From Hanleya hanleyi (Eukaryota > Mollusca > Polyplacophora > Lepidopleurida > Hanleyidae), in assembly GCA_036873755.1 (NCBI GenBank), contig JAVTVY010017321.1, positions 1-64,000 of the forward strand: 64,000 nucleotides of DNA, in the 5' to 3' direction. Below the pieces are notes generated by a model. The model was given only the letters and a program-made list of their open reading frames with translations. It had not been told where the DNA came from and ran no database searches. Positions 41,570 to 52,846 of the stretch are shown one piece after another; the stretch's first letter is position 1, and every line of letters begins with the position of its first letter. The translations under genes and the position numbers were made by a program.

Positions 41570-42430
41570 TATTAGCCCTTTTGGATAGGGCTGATAGGAG
41601 TTTTCCCCTATTGTAGGGGTAAAGTCAGTGTTCCGCTTTTTATATTTTCGGGACAAAACCTAATTTCACATACACCCACTCCCGCACTCTCTCAGCAGGC
41701 CCCGATAAGCCCGGGGACCGATATTAGCCCTTTTGGATAGGGTTGATAGAGGTTTTCCCTATTTTAGCGATAAAGTCCGTGTTCCGCTTTTTACAATTTC
41801 GGGAAAAAATCCTGAATTTACATACACCCACTCCAGGCAGAACCCGATAAGCCAGGGACCGATATTAGCCCTTTGGGATAGAGTTTATAGGGGTTTTCCC
41901 CTATTTTAGAGGTAAAGTCCGTGTTCCGCTTTTTATATTTTCGGGACAAATCCTCAATTTACATGCACCCACTTCCCCATCCTACCTCTCTCAGCAGGCC
42001 CCGATAAACCAGGGACAGATATTAGCCCTTTTGGACAAGGTTGATAGGAGTTTTCCCCTATTGTAGGAGTAAAGTCCGTGTTCCGCTTTTTATATTTTCG
42101 GGACAAATCCTAAATTTACATGCACCCACTCCCCACCCTACCCCTCTGAGCAGGCCCCGGTCAGCCCGGGAACCGATATTAGCCCTTTGGGATAGGGTTG
42201 ATAGGGGTTTTTCCCTATTTTAGCGGTAAAGTCCGTGTTCCGCTTTTTATATTTTCGGGACAAATCCTAATTTTACATACACCCACTCCAGGCAGAATCC
42301 GATAAGCCAGGGACCGATATTAGCCCTTTGGGATAGAGTTGATAGGGGTTGCCCCCTATTTTATAGGTAAAGTCCGTGTTCCGCTTTTTATATTTTCGAG
42401 ACAAATCCTCATTTTACATACACCCACCCA
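41570..42430 (-). repeat. Six tandem ~150-bp units (right arm)
   Basis: Cores GTTCCGCTTTTTATATTTTC lie near 41628, 41779, 41922, 42076, 42236 and 42378. They mirror the left-arm units in inverted orientation, with two fewer copies. Confidence 0.9.
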
Positions 42431-42896
42431 TGACTTGCAAAATCCTTCCGTAGGGACCCCAAGTCCCCGACTCAAATGAATGGACGGCATACAAGTCCGT
42501 ACATGCACTCCTAATCACGTGACCGCCGCATGATGGAAAAATCCCAGAACCAAGTCAGTACATCCCATACAGTCATACCCAGGTCAATGAGCCAGGTGTT
42601 CGGCACGTGGCAACCCCCAGCCCAAGCAGACGTCAGCGAAATTCTGGCGGGAAAAACCCCACAGACAGGTCAGTACACGCATTCCTATCATTCAATATAA
42701 CCTTGAACTATCACGTGATCTCCCCGTGATTCCCCAAATACAGTACATGCACAGGTCCCGCCCGATTCACGCAGACCGGAAGTGACGTCATACACATGCG
42801 CACGTGATGGGAAAAACCCCAAACCCTAACATGTCTAAACATGATCCAAGGTCAAAGACGAGATGAAAGGATACAGGTCAACTCAAGTGCACTCAT

Positions 42897-42950
42897 TGAC
42901 CTTTGACCTCTGTCACGTGATATGCAAATTGCTACGGTCAAAGGTCAATA
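42897..42950. promoter_or_regulatory. Terminal cluster: inverted DR1 pair, octamer, CACGTG (right)
   Basis: TGACCTTTGACCTC, TCACGTGA, ATGCAAAT and GGTCAAAGGTCA mirror the left terminal cluster, with one DR1 half-site base lost (CGGTCAAAGGTCA). Confidence 0.6.
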
Positions 42951-42984
42951 CGCGCTCTGCCGTCTTCTATATACTACTAACCTG

Positions 42985-45511
42985 ATCAATTCGGGAAATT
43001 CGAAATTGTCAAGGAAGAAAAGTTGCATTTCACTCGAAGGTATACTATATAAAAGCATCTGTAGAAAATATATGCATTTGACAGGAATTTTATACATTGG
43101 ATATTGTAAGAGTTCAGTGTATTAATTTTATAATTAGAAGTGATAAATTCATCCTATTTTTTGGAGAAAACGTGCAATTAATAAAGCTTTTTAACCGAGA
43201 ACATTTATAATTTGCACTCGTGATCCCGTCACGTTTTTTGTGATTCATCCTTAGGTAATGTATGTTAGTAAGAGATGACAGGTAAGAATAATCAGATCGA
43301 AACAGAGCACCAACCAAAATTATACAATTAACACTAGTCAAAATGAGTGACTTTCATTGTGATTCCGTATACGGACATTTCCAAAGGTTATATAAAAAAA
43401 AATCTGCAATATTTCGAAGGATATTATACTTTATTTGAAACTTGACACAGTAACTAATCGATAAGACGTAACAAGTCTGCTTATAGAGAATAATTTCTCA
43501 GTTACGAGCACTTCAAACTTTTAAAGTACCTTCTAAACCGTGATTCCGTCGCGCTGGAATTCATACTACCGGTAGTCATTTTATGCTGATTTTGAACATC
43601 AAAATATTTCCACTGGTTGCGGAGTTTACATTTCAAAGATTGTTTTCATTAGTGTAAATTTGATAGCAAAAAAGTTTTGATGTTGTCGCATGGTGAAGTG
43701 GAGATGATTAAATAAACATTTTTTTTGTATCAGTAATACCAGAAGCAGTTGATTAGCTTCTGGTAATACCATGGAACTAGACACTGACAGTGTAGAGTGT
43801 ATGGTAATACACAGGTTTCTGATTTTGTTGGAGTAGCGGTACCGTACACATTGTGTTTGCTCTCTGTGTAGGAAATTTGCATGCACAGATATCTTGCGCT
43901 ATTTCTGGTTGGTAGCTGGACAATATGAATATTTTCCGACAAACACTTGTTGCCCCTTGTTGTTACTGTCGCCAAAATGTCATGAAGAGCTTATAGCTGT
44001 CTGCTGATAATAACGAATGAAAGAACCTTATCAATACAACGCCGCATGATCCTGGCGTTATTTGAGCCAGCAGGTAAATTTGGCCATCTCGTTGTATGAT
44101 ATCAGATACAGTATATCTCTGTTACACAAGCAAGATTATATAATCCTTTAATTTGTGCAATCATCTAAATATCGGATACTAGTGGTCCGATTGGGCCGAG
44201 TGAGGTATCGATGTGAAGCATACGCAATCGGATTATAAAGAGTTAAAACCCACCAAGAGCCCGGCCACTCATACAAGTTTGTTGCAGTGTTTGAGGTTTA
44301 ATCAAACTTTCGAAAGATTATACCAGGTAGTTCACCCGAAGCAATTTATACAGAATGCTTCGTATTCCAACTTTTCATCGCGCGGAATTGAAACTTTGAA
44401 GATGGAAGCTCAGACCGACCCCTCGTTACACCGATCTGTCGGTCCTCTATATTCCAGTTTTACATCCCGCAAACCTGAAACTTTGAAGTATTCCTGAGAC
44501 CGCAAAACTTATACTTAAACATGTTTGACACTCGACACTGCATGTTTCTTTTTTACATATAGGCCTAGCTCCGTCTCTCAGACTTGAAACTTTGAAGATC
44601 ATGGAAAGCTCAAAGAAGCTCCTGAATGGTTAAATTCCAATTTTTTCATCTCCCAATGTTGAAATATTGAAGGCGATTTTGACGATTTGACGTAACTTTG
44701 ACGATTGTCCGATTATCTTATCTTACGATTATCTTACTTCAACTGTCCATCTCTCAATTGCAACTTTGAATGTTGAAATAAAGTCGAAAATTCCTGCGTT
44801 CCTTCAAAGTGGCAAGAAATTTTGAATGATGAAGATCGATAACGGGGATTCATAGTACGTGGTAACGAATGATGGAGATCACGGCATCGCTTACCGGGTA
44901 GGTAAAAATGCCGAATTAAATCTTTTGGAAAGATCGACATTGCTTCAGACTGAGTTCAGGTCCATTTGATTGCTTTTAGCGCCAAGACATGCATTATCCA
45001 AAAACATGACACTAATCTGGATTCGAAATAGAAAAGTTCTGGTTGAAAACCACACTTCTCGAGCCACGCATTATTCTTGGAAACGAACCACGCGGACCAC
45101 AGTTCATGGTCATGTTCTTATCCTGAGGACTCGCCCAAATTAGAAAGGACCCAGGGTAAAATTTCTCTGCCAAGAAACAGTTGACACGCCATCATTAAAA
45201 AGGGGGTGTTTGAAACAAAATCCATTTTTCTTTCCACCTACTGGCGTTCTGATAAACATCTTATCACTCGGTTTAAATGAAAACAACGAAATAAAGCTAA
45301 GATGTATACAAAATACACATGGTTGTGTAAGATTTCCATAAAGACAGGAGAGATAAGATATAATCAAATTTCCACCCTTATCCACTCCACTATCGGATAA
45401 TGGAATAGTCTCGACTGTTATCAATTCTTGTCTGACTGCTGGGAGAGGTGACTGTCATTTTGCTCTGAAAGTTTCAGCTGCGCGTTTGACTCTGTAAAAG
45501 GACAAATTAGT
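42985..45511. other. Host intergenic sequence
   Basis: No convincing gene. It contains a hairpin TACCAGAAGC-AGTTGATTA-GCTTCTGGTA (~43737-43765). Degenerate repeats built on TTGAAACTTTGAAG lie near 44390, 44480, 44585 and 44660, with a related CAACTTTGAATG near 44760. Confidence 0.5.
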
Positions 45512-45691
45512 ATGTCGGTAAACCGTTTGCCAGCTCAAAGAAGGCCTGGAATGTTCAAGAATAAGGAGAAAGAGGATGAAGAAAGTGACAAAATGTCACC
45601 ACCACCAGGCCCAACTCCAGTTTCCATCGCACGTGGTCGAATGATGGAAACTGTGATGACGTACATAAAACAATCCCCATGCAGGAAAATG
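45512..45691 (+). CDS. Host gene exon 1, cysteine-rich CG13380-like protein
   Basis: ATG 45512 encodes 60 residues: MSVNRLPAQRRPGMFKNKEK, an acidic stretch, PPPGPTPVSIARGR, then METVMTYIKQSPCRKM. It ends in phase 0 at a consensus donor (AAAATG|GTGAGA). No acceptor is needed upstream, so this is taken as the first coding exon. Its partner is 52847-53089. The joined product is 140 aa. Function is unknown. Similarity to the CG13380 group is from memory of the second exon. Confidence 0.7.
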
Positions 45692-47344
45692 GTGAGAAAT
45701 TTGAAAGATATTGCTTTATCTGTTTATTCGTTTCTCTGATGCTCATAAGATGCGAAAAAGTTCGTTTGATTTTGGTCCTTGACCTTGTTAGTATCCTTAT
45801 CCAGTGTTATCATGATCATGAATTTGAATTCAATTCCGAAAAATTGAACTTCTCTAGTTGAAGTTTTCACAACACATCTTGAAAATCTAAAATGATTCCA
45901 AAGCCCATGAAGGAACCGCTTTACTCAGTGACACAGTACCCATGTACTGTGACACAGTACCCATGTACTGTGACAAACTACTGCTACTTACTTGCAATCA
46001 AGATTTTGGATTTCATGTCACCTTGCATAATCCGATTTGGAAGTGGCCCGACTTCACCTTCATTCTTTCATTTTTACCACTTCTACTTTGGTTCAAGCTA
46101 CTGTCATTTGTCTTTCTGTCTGTCCATCATCATTAACCACTATTCAAATCTAAAGCATATGTCACATTTCTAGGGCAAAAGATTGTCTGCATATATATCA
46201 GATTGTGAAATTTAACACAGTAGCTAGTTCAATCGATCGATGTTCAAGATTTAACTATTTCACGCAGCATCTGCTGTCTGCCACAGCATCCATGATTTCA
46301 TCACGCAATAAAGATGGTTACACTGAAATGACAGGTCAATATGACAGTTGCACAAGATCAAGTAGAATTTTTCATAAGTCCTCATTTTGACATGAATTTC
46401 TAGGTTAATCTGAAGATGTTCACCATCTTGTTTGAAGGGGTGTCCGAGTTCTCAACCCAATGGAGGTGAAGTGAAGCTACAATATCTTGAAATTTTGGGA
46501 ACAAAATGGAGAAGTCTTATCAGAATGCTGTGCAAACTTTTGTGGTTGTGGGAAAAGAAATACCTGATACATCTCGAAAAACCAATGTGATACACACTTT
46601 AGCGATTAGCCAGCTGCCTGTTTAACAGTTCCATCTCTCAACATGTAAACCTCTGCATCATGGCCTGTCAACTTCTGTTGAGGAATTCATAATTCTGGAT
46701 GGAACAGAAATTGACAAGGAGGCATTTATTTGGTTGTTGACATTTTCAACACCCAGTGAAATTTGGTTGTCAAATAAGCTATCATTGTTGAGTTCAAATT
46801 GTAAAGCGGCGACTGGGCTGGTCTATCTCCAGCGGCATATATATGGAATGTCTGATATGGTTCAATCATATTTTATTACCAGGAAACCATGAAAATATTT
46901 TGTTGAAATAAGGGAAATAAAGAAATTATTATAGACATATTAGATACCCGGTGGGTCCTTTATGAACCTTTATGATACTTACCTGTCTCGTCTCAAATCC
47001 GCCACCTGTATCCTGTATGTCATGAGATCGCCCTCGGCTCCACGAGGGTGGGTCTAATAAGACTCTAAAATCTTGCGCTGTCTGTTTTCAGGGCATAAAG
47101 CCTTTATGTATGATTTAATAATCCGATCTTTAACATAGTTTAGTTTGTGGATGGCTTCCTATGAAAAATGGCAATGATTGCCTTCAACATAACAATACAT
47201 GATGCGTCGCCACTAGTGGATATGGGTTGCCACTATTGGGGAATTGAAGGCCCAATCTCTATTGCCCAAACATAAATTTACCCTTTTTTTCCCCACACCG
47301 CAACGTGGCCGGTGTCTTTAAAACGGGTCTCGCTTTTTCGTGTC

Positions 47345-47983
47345 CGTTGTTTTTTTAAAATTTATTTATTCAGTATATTTATACAGGGTAGCCCAACTCA
47401 GCCAAGATGGCTGCTTTCCAGTGGGGCCCTGTTTCATACATCACATACATACACAAGTAACAATAAGCAAACAGGTAAATAAATAAAAAAGGAAATATAC
47501 AGAGTAAGAAATTTATGTATATAAAATCAGGGGTTCTCGTCTGATAAAAGGCCGGTGTAATAAACAACTATCAAGAGAATATTATATTAAAACCTGTATA
47601 ATATTTTTTTTAAAAGTGTTAAGAGATGGACTGTTACGAAGTATGTTGGCCAGTGTGACCAGTGGCCCTCTCTATATACAGTTGATTCGTTTCAGCTTGT
47701 CTGGTAGATCTTGCGTGCACTGACGATACATATTTAAAATAATCTTGAAGATAAACAGGTATATCACAGTTCAAGAGTTTAAAAACAAAAGTACACTTGT
47801 GCATTCTAAAACGTTGATTGCAATTTCCCCAAGACAGGTCTACGGCTGATATTTTTTCTGAACTATCTCTTATTTTACACATTACAATAACTCTAGCTGC
47901 TCTGTTTTGGAGTTTCTGGATTCGGGTTATGTGTTTCTGAGAGCAGTTAGACCATACAATATCACCATAGTCAATTTGACATT
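47345..47983 (-). mobile_element. 3' end of a non-LTR retrotransposon (Jockey/CR1-like RT C-terminus)
   Basis: The minus-strand frame reads QIDYGDIVWSNCSQKHITRI, QKLQNRAARVIVMCK, RMHKCTFVFKLLNCDIPVYL and QDYFKYVSS, the standard thumb/C-terminal region of invertebrate LINE reverse transcriptases. The coding part ends in a stop at 47634. The 3' UTR ends GAATAAATAAATTTTAAAAAA at about 47345-47375 (minus strand). The element is 5'-truncated and joined to an unrelated tandem array. Confidence 0.75.
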
Positions 47984-48640
47984 CAAATTCTTCGCAAGTG
48001 ATAACTTCCAAACGCTTCGTCAGGTTTGGCATATGAATTCCTTGCGACAAGACGTATATTGGTATTGCATTACAACAAGATATGCCTGAAGGTGGCACCA
48101 CTAGGGTTTTGTTCCAACCTTCGGTGGATGTCCGTTCAAATTCTTCGCAAGCGAGAACTTCCAAATGCTTTATCGGATTTCTCAGAAATTTTTGGCATAT
48201 ATACATTCCTTGCAACAAGACGTCGATTGGTATTGCATTACAAGAAGATCTTCCTGAAGGTGGCACCAGAAGATTCTTCCATTCTTCCGTGCTGCAAGCG
48301 ATAATTTTGAAACACTTTGTTTGATTCCTCCTAAATACTCTACCTTTCCAGATAATAACCTGAGAACCGCTGATCGGATTCTTAAATTTTGTATGCATGT
48401 AGCATGCCATATGAGTTTTGTCTACTTGCGTGTACAGGTGGCGCTACCTGGTGGCTGCTTCTAAATTTGGTTTCCGGGCAATAACTTGCGTTTCATCCAC
48501 TTCTGCATAGAGGTGGCGCCACCTGGTGACAAATTTCAAAATTTTTATTGGGCGATAACTCCTCTACGGATTCTAATCAACTTTGGCAAGCATGTAGCAT
48601 GCCAGGGGATGTTGCTTGAGATTGCGTACATCTGAAGAAT
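47981..48640. repeat. Diverged ~145-bp tandem array
   Basis: TTCAAATTCTTCGCAAG, GATAACTTCCAAACGCTT, CCTGAAGGTGGCACCA and ACAAGACGT recur with ~140-152-bp spacing (47981, 48133, 48273). Looser copies extend to 48640 (GCATGTAGCATGCCA twice). Confidence 0.65.
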
Positions 48641-48779
48641 TAATCCAAATTTTTTGCTTGAATTCTATTGTCAAATACGTTTTTTATTTGTCTTATGGGA
48701 CCTACTCGAATTCCTGTTTATTTTTGATAACTATTACACTAAGTTTATTCATCAAGGTGGTTTGAAATCCAATTTAAAC

Positions 48780-49575
48780 TTAAAACACTACAGGACGACT
48801 ACCACCAACCGACCCACCCCAGCCCAAGGGAATTATCTACAAAATTGACTGCTCCTGCCAGGAAAGTTACATAGGAGAAACCATGCGACCCCTCAACGTC
48901 CGCATCAAGGAACATAAGGCCTCCAGCAATAAAACAGACGGAAAATCAGCCATTTCGGACCACCTGACGGAACACCCAGGACACCAGATAAATTGGCAAA
49001 ACATACACAAACTTTCCATCCACTAGACCGACCAAACAAAGAGAAGACTACAGGAAGCCATTCACATCAAAAGACACAAGCCCGCAATCAACAGAGACAG
49101 TGGACAGTTTGTACCCAGCGCCTATGACAGCCTTATCAGCTTAGATGGAGATTATCACCGTGACCGTTAATCCTTTCCATTATCCTTTATGTACTTCTCA
49201 CACGTTATGCTATTTATTCATGTGATTATCTCTTACCAATTGTATAATCCTCACACATATAAGATTCAATATTTTTGTCACTTTAACCATGAGGCCACTT
49301 TGAACTTAATCTGCAATCACCCATTGTCTTTATCCGCCTAGATGATTAGCAGATTACAATAGTCATATTCACTGTTTCATTATCTTTATTTTCCTGACAT
49401 GACTAACTCATGAAGCCTATTGTGCTATGATTATTTTGTGACCTTGTTTGCTTGTTATCACTTGTATAAATACCCTCAACTGTACTATGTAGATCATTAG
49501 CTTTGAAAAAGTTGGAAGTATCTCCAACGAAATGTCAGCTCCACAGCAATAAAGAAGTTGTTATCCATAGAATAG
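48780..49575 (+). mobile_element. Penelope-like element 3' end with GIY-YIG endonuclease
   Basis: The frame 48829-49170 reads GIIYKIDCSCQESYIGETMR, then VRIKEHKAS, AISDHLTEHPGHQINW, RRLQEAIHIKRHKPAINRDS. This is the GIY-YIG endonuclease that ends Penelope reverse transcriptases, with the catalytic Arg retained. An in-frame TAG at 49024-49026 breaks it. The 3' UTR near 49505-49540 has a stem GTTGGAAG-TAT-CTCCAAC followed by GAAATGTC, like a degraded hammerhead core. Confidence 0.8.
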
Positions 49576-49999
49576 CATTGTGTTAAAAAACTAGCTAAAA
49601 CTTGTTCAGATGAGAAATGTTAACACCTGTGCTGATCACTTCACGGTGGGTGTCTGAGCTGAACTGCTGTTCTAATTCTTATGACAGACTATTAGGGTGG
49701 CCAGTGGCCAATTAACAATACAATACACACTCCCGCAGCTATAAACAACTCACAATAGACAGTCACGTGGAAGGTTAATCACTTCCCAGCTGGATGTCAG
49801 ACCACCTATATTATAAGGCAATCTGTTTAATTTTTCCAGTGCCTCAAAAACTAAATTTTTAATCCTAATATTGAAGCACTTCTAATTAGAATTTTGATTT
49901 CATTTTTTCACCAAATGTTAGACAAATTAGTGAATATTTGAATGAAGAAATAAAACTAAAATGACCAATTTTGACCCTCTAATGGGATAGCTATCTTAA

Positions 50000-50410
50000 G
50001 GATGTCCGCTGGTGGTTTTTTGACTTTGGCAGCCATTTTGCCTGTTTTTCTATTGGGTTATCTCCCTTCCCTAGGTTAAGAGATGGGGATTTCCTTTAAA
50101 AGCCTTCTAGCCGAGAATTTTGCACACCAACATCCATCCAATTTGCTAAATTTTGATAGATATTGTGATTATCTGCAAACAGTTAGAATATAAGAAAAAG
50201 TTAAATACTATTTATATGAATTTTTCATCAATATGCTTCAAAAATAGGGCTATTCCCTATGCTTTCTGGGTTATCAAATTGAGCATGGGTCAGTCCACTT
50301 AACATTGCCTACAGCTAAAACATGTTTTTCCTCATATTACACAATTATGAATGCAACAACACACTTTATTCAAAAAGTTAATTACTTTGATTTACCACCA
50401 GCGGACATCC
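50000..50410. mobile_element. 411-bp MITE with TTAA duplication
   Basis: Ends GGATGTCCGCTGGTGGT and ACCACCAGCGGACATCC are perfect inverted repeats. TTAA flanks both sides (49996-49999, 50411-50414). TTAA suggests piggyBac-type mobilisation, while TAA would suggest PIF/Harbinger. No coding content. Confidence 0.85.
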
Positions 50411-50466
50411 TTAAGATGTATTTTTAGAACTTTGACAACTAGGTTAATTAAATGTGATCTAGTAGG

Positions 50467-51418
50467 GTTGACTGTAATAGAGAAGAAAAGCAACTCCGAG
50501 TAGGGATGACAATTTCATTCTGTATATTTCGCTATTAGTTATAGCATCTTCAGCAGTGAACAAAGTTACAAACAGCTCTATACGCACAGTATATACAAGG
50601 TATAATGTAAAAATTAACTAAAATTGTCGCACTGGCTTACATGGTAGTGCGACAATTTTAGTTACATTCGTCAAATGTTTGATTTAGCAAATGGCTCTTT
50701 TGATGATGACCCGATCTCTTTGTTGTCTCTATAGAATCAAACACTAAAATTATTGATACAGCAGCTCACTGGTCTCCAGTGTTATTCAAAGAAGCCTTAG
50801 CCATACGCCGGCACAAACCAATTTTAAATCAAGGTTTGAAAGCATCAAAGGATTTAAAATTATTTCGGTAATATCATAAATAGATTAACCAGTTTTCTTT
50901 TCATAAATTAGACTGTGTATCGTTTCATAATTGTATATTGCCGTGCAAGTTACAACATTTGTAGATTCCCATCAATTCTAATGTGGATTGCCAAGAAAAT
51001 TATATTATCTTAAGATGACAGTCCTTATCTGAACTTCATGACATGTAGAAATATTCAATGTAGATATATACGCGCTATATCCCCATACTTTATTCATTGT
51101 GTATTGTTTTCATCAATTAGATTGTGTATTGTATCACCTGTAATCACAACATTTGTATATTGCTATCTTCTAACATTTAATGTCTACAACAATTTTCTGG
51201 AAATGACATTTTAATATCTGTCCAATCGGACTGACATTACTGGCTTACCTATTCATATATGTGTATTGGCTAAGATCACATTATATCTTGTATATATACT
51301 GTGCGTATAGAGCTGTTTGTAACTTTGTTCACTGCTGAAGATGCTATAACTAATAGCGAAATATACAGAATGAAATTGTCAACCCTACTTGGAGTTGCTT
51401 CTCTTCTCTATTATTGGA
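50467..51418 (+). mobile_element. Second Penelope-like fragment flanked by inverted terminal repeats
   Basis: The frame ending at 50871 reads IDTAAHWSPVLFKEALAIRR then HKPILNQGLKASKDLKLF, the C-terminus of a Penelope endonuclease. About 140 bp at 50467-50610 recurs inverted at 51279-51418. Both contain CTGAAGA-TGCTAT-AACTA-ATAGC-GAAA, a hammerhead-like core. A perfect hairpin AACTAAAATTGTCGCAC / GTGCGACAATTTTAGTT lies at 50617-50663. Confidence 0.7.
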
Positions 51419-51753
51419 AAATCTTCAGTGGTTCCAATGGATTCAGGGTTGACTGTACATGTAGTTCTCTCATATAAGAAATACATAGGAAGTTGGGCCA
51501 AGTCAGCTTTTGCCAAAGCCTTAATTCATCGGAGGTTCTGGCAGAGCATGATCAAATTCTTAGCTCTGATATTCTTCCATATAGCTCATTTTATTCAAAT
51601 CAAGTAATTTGATCTTTGAAATAAAGATCAAGATCAGTCACCTTCAACAGTATTCTGGTCTATTCTAACTTAATTGCATACAATGTATGAACATGAATTT
51701 GAAGATCTTTGAATTAACATATATAGAAGTTTACCTTTAGAAAATAGGTAAAG

Positions 51754-51909
51754 GCAGGGCCATATCCAGAGCCATTTTGATTGTATGGGCGCCCAAACTT
51801 TACAGCCAATTTTAACGCTTTTTACATACAAATGCGCCCAAATACATACAAATGCGCCCAAAAAAAGGCAAGAAAGGTTGTCCCCAAATAAACTCTGGAT
51901 ATGGCCCTG
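51754..51909. mobile_element. ~156-bp hAT-like MITE
   Basis: Ends CAGGGCCATATCCAGAG and CTCTGGATATGGCCCTG are perfect inverted repeats; the CAGGG start is typical of hAT-type MITEs. An internal duplication AATGCGCCCAAATACATACA is visible. No clean 8-bp duplication is seen. Confidence 0.75.
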
Positions 51910-52846
51910 CAAGGTCAGTGATATTCAATAGACTTCAGGTCCAGGCATATTTGGTATAAATTTGTACAACGTAGTTAAAATCCTTCATGAAATATAGTAC
52001 TAAATAGAATCTGACCTGGATGAAATAGGTCCAGGTCAGTCATCTTCAGCACACCTCTGGACCATTGTCAGATGTATACATAGTATTAAGTTGGAAAGCC
52101 TAGCTATATTTCTTCATGTTATTCCTACGAAGTAGGCTTCCATCTGCAAATTGTCCGGTAGTCAATCGGTGAGTCCATCCGAGACCTTTCGTCCGCAAAA
52201 TAAGGAGAACCGTTGACATTAGAATCTTGATTTTTTGCATGAAGGTGCATTAGGGGAGTGGACTGTTACTAGCAAGTTCTAAGCTGACCTACTTTTGATG
52301 AAAATTTCTGACTTGGGCTGTGCCCATCTTAATATAGGCAGGATTTCAACTTGGGGCGGGGGAATTTCCAAGAGCTCAGTGCACGTCGGAGTCCTAATGC
52401 ATAGGTCCTGTGACATTAGTCACACTGTCATGTATAATAAACAGCATATAAACAGCATATGACTTTGAAAAGATAGGTCAAGTTCAGTGAACTGGGATAG
52501 GCTTCTGACCCTTCATCAGATGCATAAACATGGTATAAATTTACAATACCTGGCTATAATCCTTCTTGATATATCGTTTCCACAAGAAAGATGGACAGAG
52601 AGAAGACGCCGACTACGACAATACCCTTTGGACTGTCTAAACCTTTGCATTTCACAAGTTTAATGTGTTACAGCTACATGTATGAACTTTTCTGTAGGTC
52701 ACACTTATGTCCCATCAGGGAGACAGAATATTGTGGAAGGAAACTGAAGATAGATTATTCTGCATGAATTATTCACAACATCAACATGTTACAAATATGA
52801 TGATCATAACATGAAATTGAGTATTTTTTTGTTTTTCTTTTCACAG

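Larger units (their letters stand above)
36267..42978. mobile_element. Giant palindromic, satellite-like Polinton derivative
   Basis: The termini are exact inverted copies (AGTAGTATATAGAAGACGGC and its complement), flanked by AACCTG at 36261-36266 and 42979-42984, a perfect 6-bp target duplication as in Polintons. The arms 36267-39833 and 39855-42978 are inverted repeats around a 21-bp centre. Each arm has, from outside in, a DR1/octamer/CACGTG cluster, spaced CACGTG sites, tandem ~150-bp units, a 3' hairpin module, a zinc-finger gene, a small helical ORF and a central promoter. No integrase, polymerase or capsid is present, so mobility must have come in trans. Terminal bases and repeat units are shared with Polinton 1. 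Confidence 0.85.
39855..42978 (-). repeat. Right arm (giant TIR) of the palindromic element
   Basis: 3124 bp, inverted copy of the left arm, shorter through loss of tandem units and a deletion in the zinc-finger gene. The arms have diverged by substitutions, so this is not an assembly mirror image. Confidence 0.88.
45692..52846 (+). other. 7.2-kb intron of the CG13380-like gene
   Basis: The donor is GTGAGA at 45692, and the acceptor is preceded by a pyrimidine run ending TTTCTTTTCACAG at 52846. It contains a direct duplication GTGACACAGTACCCATGTACT (45928-45971), a LINE 3' end, a tandem array, two Penelope ends and two MITEs, each listed separately. 51600-52580 holds degenerate copies of a GGTCAAGTTCAGT-like unit. 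Confidence 0.65.

Noticed and set aside
46976..46986. Exact 11-nt match to the U1 snRNA 5' end (ATACTTACCTG)
   Set aside because: The following ~120 nt do not form the U1 stem-loops I can recognise, there is no Sm site, and the reverse strand is simply a good splice-donor consensus. A covariance search for U1 would settle it.
47634..48410. 258-codon minus-strand frame as one gene
   Set aside because: Only the last ~110 codons are LINE RT; the rest is translation of a ~145-bp tandem array, as the repeated NAIPI and EVLACEEF segments show.
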